Shown: positions 1 to 8,280, counted from the first letter of the stretch. The stretch is 64,000 nucleotides of DNA from Chloroflexota bacterium (GCA_016234485.1 JACRBL010000013.1:39411-103410); one strand, 5' to 3'. Notes: generated from the sequence alone by a model not told the origin. A program made the numbers and translations.

Positions 1-2
1 GC

Positions 3-1007
3 ATCGGTCGCAAAGCCGTGATGAACGCCAGCCTCGTGATGACGGGCATCGGCTACCTGCTCCTGATGCGCGCCGAAACCTTCACCCAGTTCGTCCTGCT
101 GATGATCCTGATCGGGTTATCCAACCCGCTCTACCAAGTCGGCGCGGACGCGATGCTGGCCGACCTCATCCCCTCCGAACAACGCAACGACGCCTACGCC
201 ATCAACCGCATCGCCAATAACGCCGCCTTCGCCATCGGCCCCGCCGTGGGCGGTTTCCTCGCCACGCGCTCCTACGATTTCGCCTTCTACGGCGCGGCCG
301 CAGGATTCCTCTCCTACGCGGTTCTGTTGTTCTTTTTTGCGCGCGAGACGCTGGATAAGACCGCGAATCAGCGCGTCAGCGAACCAACGATTCAAACTCT
401 CGACGAAGTCGCGGAACGCGGCGGCTATCAGCGAGTCTTGGCCGACAAAAAATACATGAGTTTCGTCGTCCTTATCAGCATGGGCCTCATCGCGCCCAGC
501 ATGTTATGGATTCTGCTCTCGGTCTACACCAAAACCCAATTCGGCCTGCCCGAAGCGCAATACGGCTGGATCCCCACCACCAATGCCCTGATGTGCGTCT
601 TCGTGCAATACTTCGTCACCCTCGTCACGCGGCGACACCGCACCCTGCCCGTCTCCGCGGCGGGCATCCTCGTGTACGCGCTCGGCGCTGGCTCCGTGGC
701 GCTGATGACAGGCTTCTGGGGCTTCTGGCTGAGCATGGTCATCCTCACCTTTGGCGAACTCATCCTCATCCCCACCGCCAGCAAATACGTGGCCGACATC
801 GCCCCCGCCGACCTGCGTGGCCGCTACATGTCCGTCTATTGGATCGGCTGGGGCCTCGCCCGCATGGTCGCGCCCCTCATCGGCGGATTCCTGAACGACG
901 CCATCGCCCCCCGCGCCATCTGGATCGGCGGACTGGTCATCGGCCTGACAAGCGCCCTCGGCCTGACCATCCTCGCCCGCCGCGAACGCGCTACGCTTCC
1001 CTCCTGA
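3..1007 (+). CDS. MFS transporter, 5'-truncated by the window edge
   Basis: This is the C-terminal 334 residues of a major facilitator superfamily permease in the cytoplasmic membrane. The reading frame is open from base 3 and begins with IGRKAVM, which resembles the conserved GRK loop between helices 2 and 3, so the true start lies upstream of the window. About ten hydrophobic helices follow, with a polar central loop around residues 115-145 that would link the two six-helix halves. An internal ATG at 18 is not a plausible start because it would remove the first helices. The substrate cannot be deduced; drug or metabolite efflux is the usual role of such proteins. The gene ends just before a palindromic repeat and grpB. 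Confidence 0.85.
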   Translation: MGRKAVMNASLVMTGIGYLLLMRAETFTQFVLLMILIGLSNPLYQVGADAMLADLIPSEQRNDAYAINRIANNAAFAIGPAVGGFLATRSYDFAFYGAAAGFLSYAVLLFFFARETLDKTANQRVSEPTIQTLDEVAERGGYQRVLADKKYMSFVVLISMGLIAPSMLWILLSVYTKTQFGLPEAQYGWIPTTNALMCVFVQYFVTLVTRRHRTLPVSAAGILVYALGAGSVALMTGFWGFWLSMVILTFGELILIPTASKYVADIAPADLRGRYMSVYWIGWGLARMVAPLIGGFLNDAIAPRAIWIGGLVIGLTSALGLTILARRERATLPS

Positions 1008-1066
1008 CTTTTAGCGGGCCGCGCCTTCGACGGTTGTCCGCCGCCCGAAATTATTGCACTCGTTTT

Positions 1067-1106
1067 CCCAGCAGTTGCACTGCTGGGCGGCAGTCCAACT
1101 GCCGCC
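1067..1106. repeat. double-hairpin repeat, family D copy 1
   Basis: Two adjacent palindromes: CCCAGCAG-TTGCA-CTGCTGGG, then GGCGGCAG-TCCAA-CTGCCGCC. The same design (a GCAGTTGCACTGC-type hairpin followed by a GCAGTCCAACTGC-type hairpin) recurs at 15994-16040 and 43202-43248. It lies between the MFS gene and grpB. It has no T-run, so it is a dispersed hairpin repeat rather than a classical terminator. Confidence 0.7.
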
Positions 1107-1130
1107 AAAACTACGCAACGAAGGTTACAT

Positions 1131-1664
1131 ATGAAAGTCGTCATCGCCCCCTACAATCCAAACTGGCCTATGTTGTTCGAGCAGGAAAAAGCGCGCATCA
1201 AAGACGCGCTCGGCGAACATGCGATCAGCATCCAGCATATCGGCTCCACGTCCGTGCCGGGGTTGGGAGCGAAGCCCATCATAGACGTGATGATCGCCGT
1301 CCCTTCGTTGGAGGAAGCGGACGCGTTCTGCGTCCAGCCGATGGTCGCGTTGGGATACGAGTACGTGAAAAAGTTCGAAGCGGAGATTCCCCATCGTCGC
1401 TACTTCCGCAAATCGGACGAGACGGGAGTCCGCACGCATCACGTCCACATGGTCGTCATCAACAGCGCCTGGTGGGTGGACCATCTGCTCTTCCGCGACT
1501 TCCTGCGCGCCGACGGAAACGCCCGCCGCGCCTACGAGGCCCACAAGCGCGAACTCGCCGAACGCGAGTGGAATGACAGCAACGATTACGCCGAAGCCAA
1601 GACCGATTTCATCTTGAAAACGATGGAAGAGGCGCGGGCGTGGAAAGGGCGAGTATGCGTATGA
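1131..1664 (+). CDS. GrpB family protein (UPF0157)
   Basis: A 177-residue soluble protein of the GrpB/UPF0157 family, which belongs to the nucleotidyltransferase fold. Family signatures are visible: an N-terminal YNPNWP segment, HIGSTSVPGL around residues 41-50, PIIDVMIAV immediately after, and a C-terminal YAEAKTDFI motif. The length matches the family (about 170-180). Biochemical activity is not settled for this family; some members are fused to dephospho-CoA kinase and some are linked to glutamate or nucleotide metabolism. The ATG at 1131 sits shortly after an AACGAAGG sequence that can serve as ribosome binding site. No functional link to its neighbours is apparent. Confidence 0.85.
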   Translation: MKVVIAPYNPNWPMLFEQEKARIKDALGEHAISIQHIGSTSVPGLGAKPIIDVMIAVPSLEEADAFCVQPMVALGYEYVKKFEAEIPHRRYFRKSDETGVRTHHVHMVVINSAWWVDHLLFRDFLRADGNARRAYEAHKRELAEREWNDSNDYAEAKTDFILKTMEEARAWKGRVCV

Positions 1665-1767
1665 TCATCCCTTTTTGAAAGACAAGGGATTAAGACATGC
1701 CATATTTCTGGTCAATTATTACGCGTGGCGCGAAAGGTGCGACAAGTGATCGACTCAAAAGTTGATA

Positions 1768-1796
1768 TTGTTATTTCCCGCCAACGGTTGTATAAA
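1768..1796 (+). promoter_or_regulatory. candidate sigma-70 promoter
   Basis: TTGTTA at 1768-1773 and TATAAA at 1791-1796 are separated by 17 bases and lie about 40 bases upstream of the 1838 start. They match four and five of six consensus positions. This is a sequence-only prediction in a locally AT-rich stretch. Confidence 0.45.
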
Positions 1797-1837
1797 TTAA
1801 ACGCTTCCTGATTTTCACATTTCACGGAGTCATGACC

Positions 1838-2590
1838 ATGACCCTTAACGACATTCTCAATCTTATCGTAGACAGCATTGACACCCTGCTCATCCCCTTC
1901 GTCCTCTTCTTTCTGGGACAGTGGTACATCCGCGCTAAAGAGCGCAGTGACTCCGCCGTCCGCGACGCGACGCAGTTGGAATCCTTTCTCGAGCATCTTT
2001 CCAGCGAGAATCGAGAGAGGCGCAAACTGGCCCTGCTCGCGCTGAATCACATGCGCAACGCGGGACAGTTCCCCGCCGCGTTGTTGCAGGCCATCGAAAG
2101 CATCGCCGCCCTCGACGACCCCGAAATCGCGGCCGCCGCCGACCTGGCCCTCGGACGCACCAGCGCGCAGGCGGGTCTCAGCTCCGATGAACGCGACCTG
2201 CTCTTCGAACTTCTTCTGCCCATGAAAGTCCACTTTGAACGTTCGCACCGCGCCTTCCAGGAATGGGTGCGAAACCCGCCCGCCAAGCCAAACATCGAAA
2301 TCGAAGACGCCATCAAAGCCAGCAATTCCGTCGTTCGCAACATTCTCGCCAGCAAACGGCATTTGATTCCGCCCGACCTGCAACAGGACGCGCTCGACTT
2401 AATCAAGCATTACGACGCCTGGCAGGAGGAATACGAACGGTTGAGACCTGGCGGCATCCGCAACCCCAAAGTGCCGTACGTGTTCGTCGGTCCCAAAGGC
2501 TTCCCCTTCCCCGTCGCGGCCGAGCGCAATTTCATGGCTCGTTTCGAGAAACTTTCTGGACAAAGCGGCGAAACAAAAACAGACACATAA
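1838..2590 (+). CDS. membrane-anchored protein of unknown function
   Basis: A 250-residue protein that I do not recognise. A single hydrophobic helix (about residues 7-27, ending before GQWYIRAKERSD) would anchor it. The rest is soluble, helical and charged. Residues about 50-110 look like alpha-helical repeat material, with short Leu/Ala-rich helices around LALLALNHMRNAG. A second helical region spans 150-220. CGGAG at 1825-1829 is eight bases from the ATG at 1838 but only two from the ATG at 1832, so I prefer 1838. A candidate promoter lies at 1768-1796. The neighbouring genes are unrelated, so context gives no function. Confidence 0.7.
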   Translation: MTLNDILNLIVDSIDTLLIPFVLFFLGQWYIRAKERSDSAVRDATQLESFLEHLSSENRERRKLALLALNHMRNAGQFPAALLQAIESIAALDDPEIAAAADLALGRTSAQAGLSSDERDLLFELLLPMKVHFERSHRAFQEWVRNPPAKPNIEIEDAIKASNSVVRNILASKRHLIPPDLQQDALDLIKHYDAWQEEYERLRPGGIRNPKVPYVFVGPKGFPFPVAAERNFMARFEKLSGQSGETKTDT

Positions 2591-2641
2591 TTCTTACGCG
2601 CTTCAGACCTGGGCGTGATATGCTGGGCATCAGGAGAAAAC

Positions 2642-3598
2642 ATGCTCAGTTGGCAGGCTCTCACCCTTCGATCGCTACTTTCAGCCCGCCGCTTCCTTGC
2701 CCCAAAATTAGGCGGACAGGATATTGAAAGCGCGCGCGCCAACCTGGACATGGCTGGCGAACTCTGGCGACCGCTCATCCCCATAGATCACATCGAGACA
2801 TTGGCAAACGGCGTCCCCAGCGAGTGGGTCATCCCCGCGGGCCTGGGAAGCGACCGCGTTATTCTCTACCTTCATGGGGGCGCGTACAACGCAGGCTCCA
2901 CCCGCTCGCACCGCGCCCTGGCGGCCAACATCGCCTACGCGGCCCGCGCCCGCGCCCTCGTCATTGACTATCGCCTCGCGCCCGAGCATCCCTACCCCGC
3001 CGCGCTCGTGGACGCGTTCTCCGCCTACCGCTGGCTGTTGGACGAAGGCTTCCGCCCCGAACAGATCGCCGTCACTGGCGATTCGGCCGGCGGCGGTTTG
3101 ACCATCGCCCTGCTGACGGCCCTGCGCGAACGCGGCTATCCCATGCCCGCCGCGGCGGTCGTCCTCTCCCCGTGGACAGACCTCTCCACCAGCGGCGCTT
3201 CGTGGCAGGAAAATGCCAAAGTAGATTATTTGATTCACGGTTCAAAATTGAAGGAAGCGGCGCGTCTTTATTTGAAAGATATCAGCCCCCAAACGCCGCT
3301 CGCGTCGCCTGTCTACGCGAATCTCAAAGGATTACCCTCGTTGTTGATCCAGGTTGGCTCCGAGGAAGTTTTGCTGTCCGATTCCCAACGGCTGGCAGTC
3401 CACGCCCGCCTCGCGGGCGTGGACGCGACCCTGGAAGTCTGGGATGGGATGCAACACGTCTGGCACTTCGCGGCCAGTTTCCTACCCGAGGCGCGTCAGG
3501 CGATTGAACGAGTCGGTCAATTTATTCTTGCCCAAGTCGAGCGCCAGGTTGTGCCAGCGCTCGCACCAGCGCTCACAGGCGCTATCCATATAAGATAG
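2642..3598 (+). CDS. alpha/beta hydrolase, HSL-type esterase/lipase
   Basis: A 318-residue hydrolase of the hormone-sensitive-lipase (alpha/beta hydrolase_3) family that cleaves carboxyl esters. The oxyanion-hole motif YLHGGAY is near residue 80, the nucleophile elbow GDSAGGG (catalytic Ser) near 150, and the catalytic His is in WDGMQHVWHF near 275. The acid residue would lie in the segment before it. AGGAG at 2632-2636 stands five bases before the ATG at 2642, which sets this start in preference to the upstream in-frame ATG at 2615. No signal peptide is evident, so it is probably cytoplasmic. The 3' end overlaps the convergent acetyltransferase gene by 17 bases. Confidence 0.85.
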   Translation: MLSWQALTLRSLLSARRFLAPKLGGQDIESARANLDMAGELWRPLIPIDHIETLANGVPSEWVIPAGLGSDRVILYLHGGAYNAGSTRSHRALAANIAYAARARALVIDYRLAPEHPYPAALVDAFSAYRWLLDEGFRPEQIAVTGDSAGGGLTIALLTALRERGYPMPAAAVVLSPWTDLSTSGASWQENAKVDYLIHGSKLKEAARLYLKDISPQTPLASPVYANLKGLPSLLIQVGSEEVLLSDSQRLAVHARLAGVDATLEVWDGMQHVWHFAASFLPEARQAIERVGQFILAQVERQVVPALAPALTGAIHIR

Positions 3599-4160
3599 AT
3601 TCCAACCTCTCGCGAACTCCCTCCCACTCCGAATCTACAATTGAATAGAAAACTGAATGGCGGATCGTGCCATCGGGCAGGATCATGTGGTTGCGAAGGA
3701 TGCCCTCCTTCACCGCGCCGATGCGCTCGATGGCTTTCTGCGAACGGACGTTGCGCGCGTCGGTTTTAAGTTGCACGCGGATCGCGCCGAGCGTCTCGAA
3801 GGCATGTTTCAGCAAAAGATACTTACATTCGGTGTTGACCGCCGTGCGCTGGAAGTCGAGTCCGTACCACGTGCCGCCGATCTCGAGGCCGCGATCTTTG
3901 AGCGACACGTTCAGGTAACGCGTCGCGCCCGCCACCCGTCCAGATGCGAGATGAACCGCTACGAAGGGCAGGTCGCCTTTGCGGGAGAGGATGTCGGTCA
4001 CCCAGTTCCGCATGTCGGCCTCGGTCTTCATCTCGCCATACAACATGAAATGCCAGAATTCCTGTCCCACGCCAATCTCGGCCAGCGCGGGGGCGTGCGC
4101 TTCGGTCATCGGCTCCAGGCGGACGAATTTTCCAGTGAGGGTGAGGGGGGTGAGATTCAT
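3582..4160 (-). CDS. GNAT family N-acetyltransferase (RimJ/RimL-like)
   Basis: A 192-residue acetyltransferase of the GNAT superfamily (Acetyltransf_3/RimJ-RimL branch). It transfers an acetyl group from acetyl-CoA to an amine, often a protein N-terminus or small molecule. The N-terminal LTGKFVRLEPM strand is typical of the branch. The central strand with VAGATRYLNVS and the helix beginning VNTECKYLLLKHAFE form the CoA-binding core, and NVRSQKAIERIGAVKEG is the classic motif B segment. The substrate is unknown. It lies directly downstream of murE on the same strand (8-base gap) and could be co-transcribed with it. Confidence 0.85.
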   Translation of the reverse strand: MNLTPLTLTGKFVRLEPMTEAHAPALAEIGVGQEFWHFMLYGEMKTEADMRNWVTDILSRKGDLPFVAVHLASGRVAGATRYLNVSLKDRGLEIGGTWYGLDFQRTAVNTECKYLLLKHAFETLGAIRVQLKTDARNVRSQKAIERIGAVKEGILRNHMILPDGTIRHSVFYSIVDSEWEGVRERLESILYG

Positions 4161-4168
4161 ATTGCGTA

Positions 4169-5785
4169 TTATGTATTGCGTAACCAGTCGCTTTCAGATT
4201 TATCCTGCGAGGGGAGATAGGGCATTTGAGGGCCAGGGATGCCGAGCAATTCCGAAAGCGCGGCGCGCATCGCGATTCGGTCGTCCCATAAATATTCTAT
4301 TTGACCAAAACACATGGACTGCTCGTGACCCTTCCCGCAGGCGAGGACAATATCACCGGGCCGCGCCATCTTGACCGCCAGGCGGATTGCTTCGCCGCGA
4401 TCGGCCACGCGCCAGAAGGTTTCGCCTTCGCGTCCACCCCTGGACCTCGCGCCATTTGCCATCTCCTCGAGGATTCCCTCCAGCGATTCGATGCGCGGGT
4501 CTTCGGCGGTGAGGATCGTGACATCGGCCAGCTCGGCGGATGTCTCTGCCATCATGCGACGCTTTTCTTTGTCCCGCAATCCTGCCGAGCCAAACGTCAC
4601 TATTACTTTGGGGCGGTCTTCGTTGTCATTAGGAGTTGGGAGATAGGAGTTAGGAAGCATGGCGCGGGCGGCTTCGAGGGCAACTTTGAGGGCATTCGGT
4701 GTATGAGCAAAATCCACGATGGCGGTGAAGGGTTGACCGAGGTCAATGCGTTCCATGCGGCCAGGGATGCCCGCGAGTGAGGCCAGTCCGCGCGCCGCGT
4801 CTTCGGGAGAGATGCCGAGCCCGTAGACCGCGGCCGTGAACGCAGCGAGACAATTCGAGACGTTGTACGCGCCCACCAGTGGACTGGTTACATCCACGCG
4901 GAAATCTTTCGACGCGGCGGTGAAGTGAATGCCAGTGGGAGAATAGGTCACGTTCTCGGCGCGCAGATCGGCGGAATCTTGTAGGCCGTAATTTAGTTTT
5001 TTGGTCTGGATGAAATCGTCCAGGAAGTCGAACGATTGGTCATCGCGATTGATGATCGCGAGACGCGGATTCCCCGATGTTTTGGCGCGAGTCTTTCCCA
5101 AACTCTCGAAAAGGCGGGCTTTCGCCGCGCGATAATTTTCGTAGCCCCCGTGCTGATCCATGTGTTCCCAAGTGATGTTGGTGACAATGCCAATGTCGAA
5201 CTCGCAGGCGTCCACGCGATATTGCGCCCAGGCGTGGGAGGTGGTTTCGAGGACAACGTGCGTCAGACCCGCGTCCACCATTCTGGCAAGATAAGCCTGC
5301 ACATCGTGTGCGTCGGGCGTGGTGACGTGGAAGCCCGTGTCGAGGACCTCGTCGCCGATCACGGCATTGACCGTGGAGATCATGCCCGCTTTGAGTCCCG
5401 CCGTCCGCAGGATGTTGTAGAGCAGGTTCGTGGTGGTGGTCTTGCCGTCCGTGCCAGTGATGCCGATCACCGTCAGGCGCCGCGCCGGCCAATTGTTGAA
5501 CGCGGCCGCCAGAAAGGTCAGGGCTTGACGCGGGTTGTCGAGTCCAATGTAGGGAGTTGGGATGCCACCCCGACCCACGTCGCCAATCACCGCAACCGCG
5601 CCATTGGCGATGGCGTTGGGGATGAAGTCGTGCCTGTCCACTGTGCCGCCTTTCATCGCGACGAAGAGGTTGCCCGGTTTCACGGCGCGGCTGTCTATGG
5701 CAATGCCTGTGATGGGGATATCGGGGATGTCGGATGGGTGGGGAAAGGGGAAATCAATGAAAAGTTGCGCGAGGGTTTTTGTCAT
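4169..5785 (-). CDS. murE: UDP-N-acetylmuramoyl-tripeptide synthetase MurE
   Basis: A 538-residue Mur ligase that adds the third amino acid (a diamino acid) to UDP-MurNAc-L-Ala-D-Glu in the cytoplasm. An N-terminal Mur ligase domain is followed by the ATP-binding loop GTDGKTT (residues 111-117), a central domain with HTPNALK and a C-terminal domain with FGSAGLRDKEKR. The start at 5785 gives MTKTLAQLF; longer in-frame starts would run through the terminator region. Two oddities stand out. The specificity motif reads EDPR (about residue 425) rather than the DNPR typical of meso-diaminopimelate enzymes, so the diamino acid added is uncertain. An extra segment NSYLPTPNDNED (about 377-388) precedes the FGSAG region and is encoded by iterated short words (4625-4660). 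Confidence 0.9.
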   Translation of the reverse strand: MTKTLAQLFIDFPFPHPSDIPDIPITGIAIDSRAVKPGNLFVAMKGGTVDRHDFIPNAIANGAVAVIGDVGRGGIPTPYIGLDNPRQALTFLAAAFNNWPARRLTVIGITGTDGKTTTTNLLYNILRTAGLKAGMISTVNAVIGDEVLDTGFHVTTPDAHDVQAYLARMVDAGLTHVVLETTSHAWAQYRVDACEFDIGIVTNITWEHMDQHGGYENYRAAKARLFESLGKTRAKTSGNPRLAIINRDDQSFDFLDDFIQTKKLNYGLQDSADLRAENVTYSPTGIHFTAASKDFRVDVTSPLVGAYNVSNCLAAFTAAVYGLGISPEDAARGLASLAGIPGRMERIDLGQPFTAIVDFAHTPNALKVALEAARAMLPNSYLPTPNDNEDRPKVIVTFGSAGLRDKEKRRMMAETSAELADVTILTAEDPRIESLEGILEEMANGARSRGGREGETFWRVADRGEAIRLAVKMARPGDIVLACGKGHEQSMCFGQIEYLWDDRIAMRAALSELLGIPGPQMPYLPSQDKSESDWLRNT

Positions 5786-5814
5786 GCGAGGCCTGTGTGT
5801 GTGTTTAAACGAAA

Positions 5815-5881
5815 AGAGGGCTTCGGCAATTTTACCAAAGCCCTCCAAAAGATTTCGGAAGTCTGCGAGACTTCCGAAATC
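5815..5881 (-). terminator. tandem rho-independent terminators after atpFH
   Basis: Two hairpins lie directly downstream of atpFH in the minus direction. The first (5851-5881) is a perfect 13-bp stem, GATTTCGGAAGTC with a TGCGA loop, followed by TTTT. The second (5815-5845) pairs GAGGGCTTTGG with CCGAAGCCCTC and is again followed by TTTT. They separate the ATP synthase genes from murE and indicate that no F1 genes follow in the same transcript. Confidence 0.8.
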
Positions 5882-5885
5882 TGCA

Positions 5886-6620
5886 TTACTTCAAGCTCGT
5901 GCGAAGGCCTTCGAGTTTGCCAGCGACGGAGCCATCGAGGACTTTGTCGCCGACTTTGATGACGAGGCCGCCGAGGATGGATGGGTCGACGCGGAAGGTA
6001 ACGGCTTGCGCGCCGACCTTGGCGAGGACGTCCTTCTTGACGGTGGCTTCCTCATCCTTCGAGAGAGGCAGGGCGCTGGTCACTTCGGCAGAGTCGCCCT
6101 TGAAACTGGCATCGTCGAGAACGACGACTTTGCCGCTCTTCACGCCCGAGAAGAACTCGTTGATGAGGGCGTGCTGGCGCTTCTCGTCCAGCGCTTCGCC
6201 GACGAGTTTCTGCGCGGCGGCGATGGAGAGGGCGGCAACCTGTCCGCGCAGATCGCCAAGGATCTTGTTGCGTTCGCCTTCGACTTCGGCGAGGGCGGCA
6301 TCGCGCGCTTTCGCGGCTTCGGCATCCGCGGCGGACTTCACGTCCTTGGCGGCGGCTTCGGCGCGTTCGCGGGCTTCGGCGACGGTGGCGTTGGCTTTCT
6401 TTTCAGCGTCGGCCACGATCTTTGAGGCGTCTTTTTCGGCGTTGGCGCGGGCTTCGGCGGCCACGCGGGCATCTTCGATGCCTTTGGCGATGGTCTCGCG
6501 GCGCTTCTGCAACATACCTGTCATCGGTTTGAAGACCCAGACATTCAATGTGACCATGACGATCGCGAACGCCAGGATCTGGACGATGATCAATCCAAGA
6601 TTAATACCAAGAGCTTCCAT
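5886..6620 (-). CDS. atpF: ATP synthase F0 subunit b fused to the C-terminal domain of subunit delta
   Basis: A 244-residue peripheral-stalk subunit of F-type ATP synthase. Residues 1-30 form the membrane helix followed by FKPM. Residues 35-160 are a long Ala/Glu/Lys-rich coiled coil typical of subunit b. Residues about 178-244 (TSALPLSKDEE, then DPSILGGLVIKVGDKVLDGS) match the C-terminal domain of subunit delta (AtpH). The N-terminal helical-bundle domain of delta, which normally binds the alpha subunits, is missing. The gene is 16 bases downstream of atpE and is followed by strong terminators. A full-length b-delta fusion is known in mycobacteria; this short version is different. The ORF is continuous, so no frameshift is implied. 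Confidence 0.85.
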   Translation of the reverse strand: MEALGINLGLIIVQILAFAIVMVTLNVWVFKPMTGMLQKRRETIAKGIEDARVAAEARANAEKDASKIVADAEKKANATVAEARERAEAAAKDVKSAADAEAAKARDAALAEVEGERNKILGDLRGQVAALSIAAAQKLVGEALDEKRQHALINEFFSGVKSGKVVVLDDASFKGDSAEVTSALPLSKDEEATVKKDVLAKVGAQAVTFRVDPSILGGLVIKVGDKVLDGSVAGKLEGLRTSLK

Positions 6621-6636
6621 GTTGTGCTCCTAAACC

Positions 6637-6879
6637 TTACACGACCTGGAACAGCATGAGGAACGCGATGACCAGGCAGTAAATGGCGATGGCTTCCGAG
6701 AAGGCGATGCCGAGGATCATGTTGGTCAACAGGTTGCCGTAGGCGTCGGGATTGCGAGCCATGCCGCCCAGCGCGCCCTGCACGCTCAAACCGATACCGA
6801 TACCAGCGCCCGCGGCGCCGATCATTGCCAGGCCAGCCCCGATGAAACGACCAGCGAGTACCAATGCTTCATTTTCCAT
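6637..6879 (-). CDS. atpE: ATP synthase F0 subunit c
   Basis: The 80-residue proteolipid that forms the rotating c-ring in the membrane. It is a two-helix hairpin: helix 1 carries the glycine pattern GAAGAGIGIG (residues 21-30), the polar loop is ARNPD (41-45), and helix 2 carries the ion-binding carboxylate Glu62 in FSEAIAIY. There is no Gln in the helix-1 site and no Ser/Thr after Glu62, so the sodium-binding signature is absent and proton coupling is the likely mode. It sits between atpB and atpF-H in the usual F0 order. Confidence 0.95.
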   Translation of the reverse strand: MENEALVLAGRFIGAGLAMIGAAGAGIGIGLSVQGALGGMARNPDAYGNLLTNMILGIAFSEAIAIYCLVIAFLMLFQVV

Positions 6880-6912
6880 GTTGAATGTCTCCTTCGAAAT
6901 AATTTTTATTGT

Positions 6913-7902
6913 TTAGTGGGATTCGGCGTGCTCTTCACCGCCGTGACCGACGGTGGCTTGCGCCATAAAGACCATCGTCAACATGCCAAACACGAAGGCC
7001 TGGATCACGCCGACGAACAACTCGAACATCATGAGCATCGAGGGAATGATGGTGATCTTGCCCAACAGGGCGGCCACCACAGCCATCAACACGACGCCTG
7101 CGAACATGTTACCGAAAAGACGGAAGGCAAACGAGAGGATCTTCGAGAGTTCCGAGATCAACTCCAACAGGCCGACGAGGAAGTCCATCGCGCCGAAGAA
7201 CGGGACGGTGAACATGCGGCGGGTGTTGAAGAATTTGCTCAAATAACCAAAGCCCTGCGACTGGAAGCCGATGACCTGAATGAAGATCACGGCGATGAGC
7301 GCCAGCGAGAAGGTGAAGTTCAAATCCACGGAAATGCCGCGGAAGAACGGGATCAGGCCATAGCCGTCGTGTTCCGCTTCCTGCGCGACTAGCGTGGTGA
7401 TCGGACCAAGATGCTGAACCTCATAGCCATGCTCGGAATGATGAAGCACGCCGATGGTCTCGAAGCCAGGGACGATCTTGAGCAGATTGGCGAACAGCAC
7501 GTAGATCATGATGGTCGCGAACCAGGGGAAGATCTTCGGCGCCCACTTGGCTCCCGCGGAACCTTCGGTGAGGTTGTAGAGCATTTCAAGCAGGGCTTCA
7601 AAAACGCCGCCGATCCCGTGGGGGACGAGGTCTTTTTCGCTCTTCTTGATAGCGCGGTTCACCGAAAAGGCGATCCAAATGATGAGGATCAGGGTCAGGG
7701 CAAGCGTCGGAAGAGTATTGACGAGGTAGAGAGGACCGAGGCCGAGGAAATTCTCGATGAACGGCTCCTCCATCAATTTCTCCGCGGCCACCTGAATGTG
7801 CGGCTGGACAGGCGCAAAAATACCGCCAAGCAAAAAGCCAGCGATCATCAATGCCAGAACGATCCAGCGGTTTACGGGTCTGCGTTTTTCTGCGGTAGAC
7901 AA
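6913..7902 (-). CDS. atpB: ATP synthase F0 subunit a
   Basis: A 329-residue membrane subunit that forms the ion half-channels next to the c-ring. The essential arginine is in the penultimate conserved helix, SFAFRLFGNMFAG. The C-terminal helix contains GVIQAFVFGMLTMVF. An N-terminal helix precedes a periplasmic segment, as in other a subunits, and the length is somewhat above the usual 240-290. The start codon is TTG at 7902, supported by AGGAGG five bases upstream and by the absence of a better ATG. It follows the atpZ-like gene by nine bases, so the F0 genes form one transcription unit. Confidence 0.95.
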   Translation of the reverse strand: MSTAEKRRPVNRWIVLALMIAGFLLGGIFAPVQPHIQVAAEKLMEEPFIENFLGLGPLYLVNTLPTLALTLILIIWIAFSVNRAIKKSEKDLVPHGIGGVFEALLEMLYNLTEGSAGAKWAPKIFPWFATIMIYVLFANLLKIVPGFETIGVLHHSEHGYEVQHLGPITTLVAQEAEHDGYGLIPFFRGISVDLNFTFSLALIAVIFIQVIGFQSQGFGYLSKFFNTRRMFTVPFFGAMDFLVGLLELISELSKILSFAFRLFGNMFAGVVLMAVVAALLGKITIIPSMLMMFELFVGVIQAFVFGMLTMVFMAQATVGHGGEEHAESH

Positions 7903-7911
7903 ATCCGCCTC

Positions 7912-8184
7912 CTACAAATCAGTGGTTTTGGTTTCAGATTTTGAGTCTGTAATGCGAGCGATGGATCGACGGGCGATCCGATACATGACAACGATGGTAA
8001 TCGGTATTCCTGCCATCACAAGGACAGCCGTGAATAGCGGCTTGGTGCCGAATTGGTTATCGAGCCACAATCCGCCAAATACGGAAAGCAGAACGATGAG
8101 CAACGATGCGATTCCAACCTGCATCATCACGCCCAAAATCGTATTAATTGCCTTGCTGTTGTTGCCTTTGTCCATTTGTGTCAT
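7912..8184 (-). CDS. AtpZ/AtpI-type ATP synthase accessory protein
   Basis: A 90-residue protein with two membrane helices (about residues 15-37 and 48-68) separated by GGLWLDNQFGTKPLF, the signature of the ATPase_gene1/AtpZ family. These small proteins are encoded at the front of atp operons and help assemble the c-ring or F0 sector, or contribute to Mg2+ or Ca2+ handling. The position directly upstream of atpB supports this. The C-terminus is short and polar. Assignment to AtpZ rather than AtpI is tentative because both are small hydrophobic families. Confidence 0.75.
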   Translation of the reverse strand: MTQMDKGNNSKAINTILGVMMQVGIASLLIVLLSVFGGLWLDNQFGTKPLFTAVLVMAGIPITIVVMYRIARRSIARITDSKSETKTTDL

Positions 8185-8228
8185 ACCGCACGATTATATC
8201 AATAGGGTTTACGATGTGTCAACAAAAT

Positions 8229-8280
8229 TACCCTCACCCTAGCCCCTCTCCCCTGCGGGGAGAGGGGAATGAGGGGCTAG
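8229..8280. repeat. palindromic repeat, family E copy 1
   Basis: A palindrome built on CCCCTCTCCC...GGGAGAGGGG, flanked by CCCTCACCCTAG on one side and GAGGGGCTAG on the other. It includes the stop codon of nuoN (CTA at 8277-8279 on the plus strand). A related element lies at 17262-17335. It separates nuoN from the atp genes. Confidence 0.65.

Noticed and set aside
506..1576. Open frame of 356 codons overlapping the MFS and grpB genes
   Set aside because: Arg/Pro/His-rich shadow frame that runs through two real genes and a repeat.
6637..6879. Sodium-type c-ring
   Set aside because: Glu62 is followed by Ala and the helix-1 Gln is missing, so the sodium ligand set is absent.
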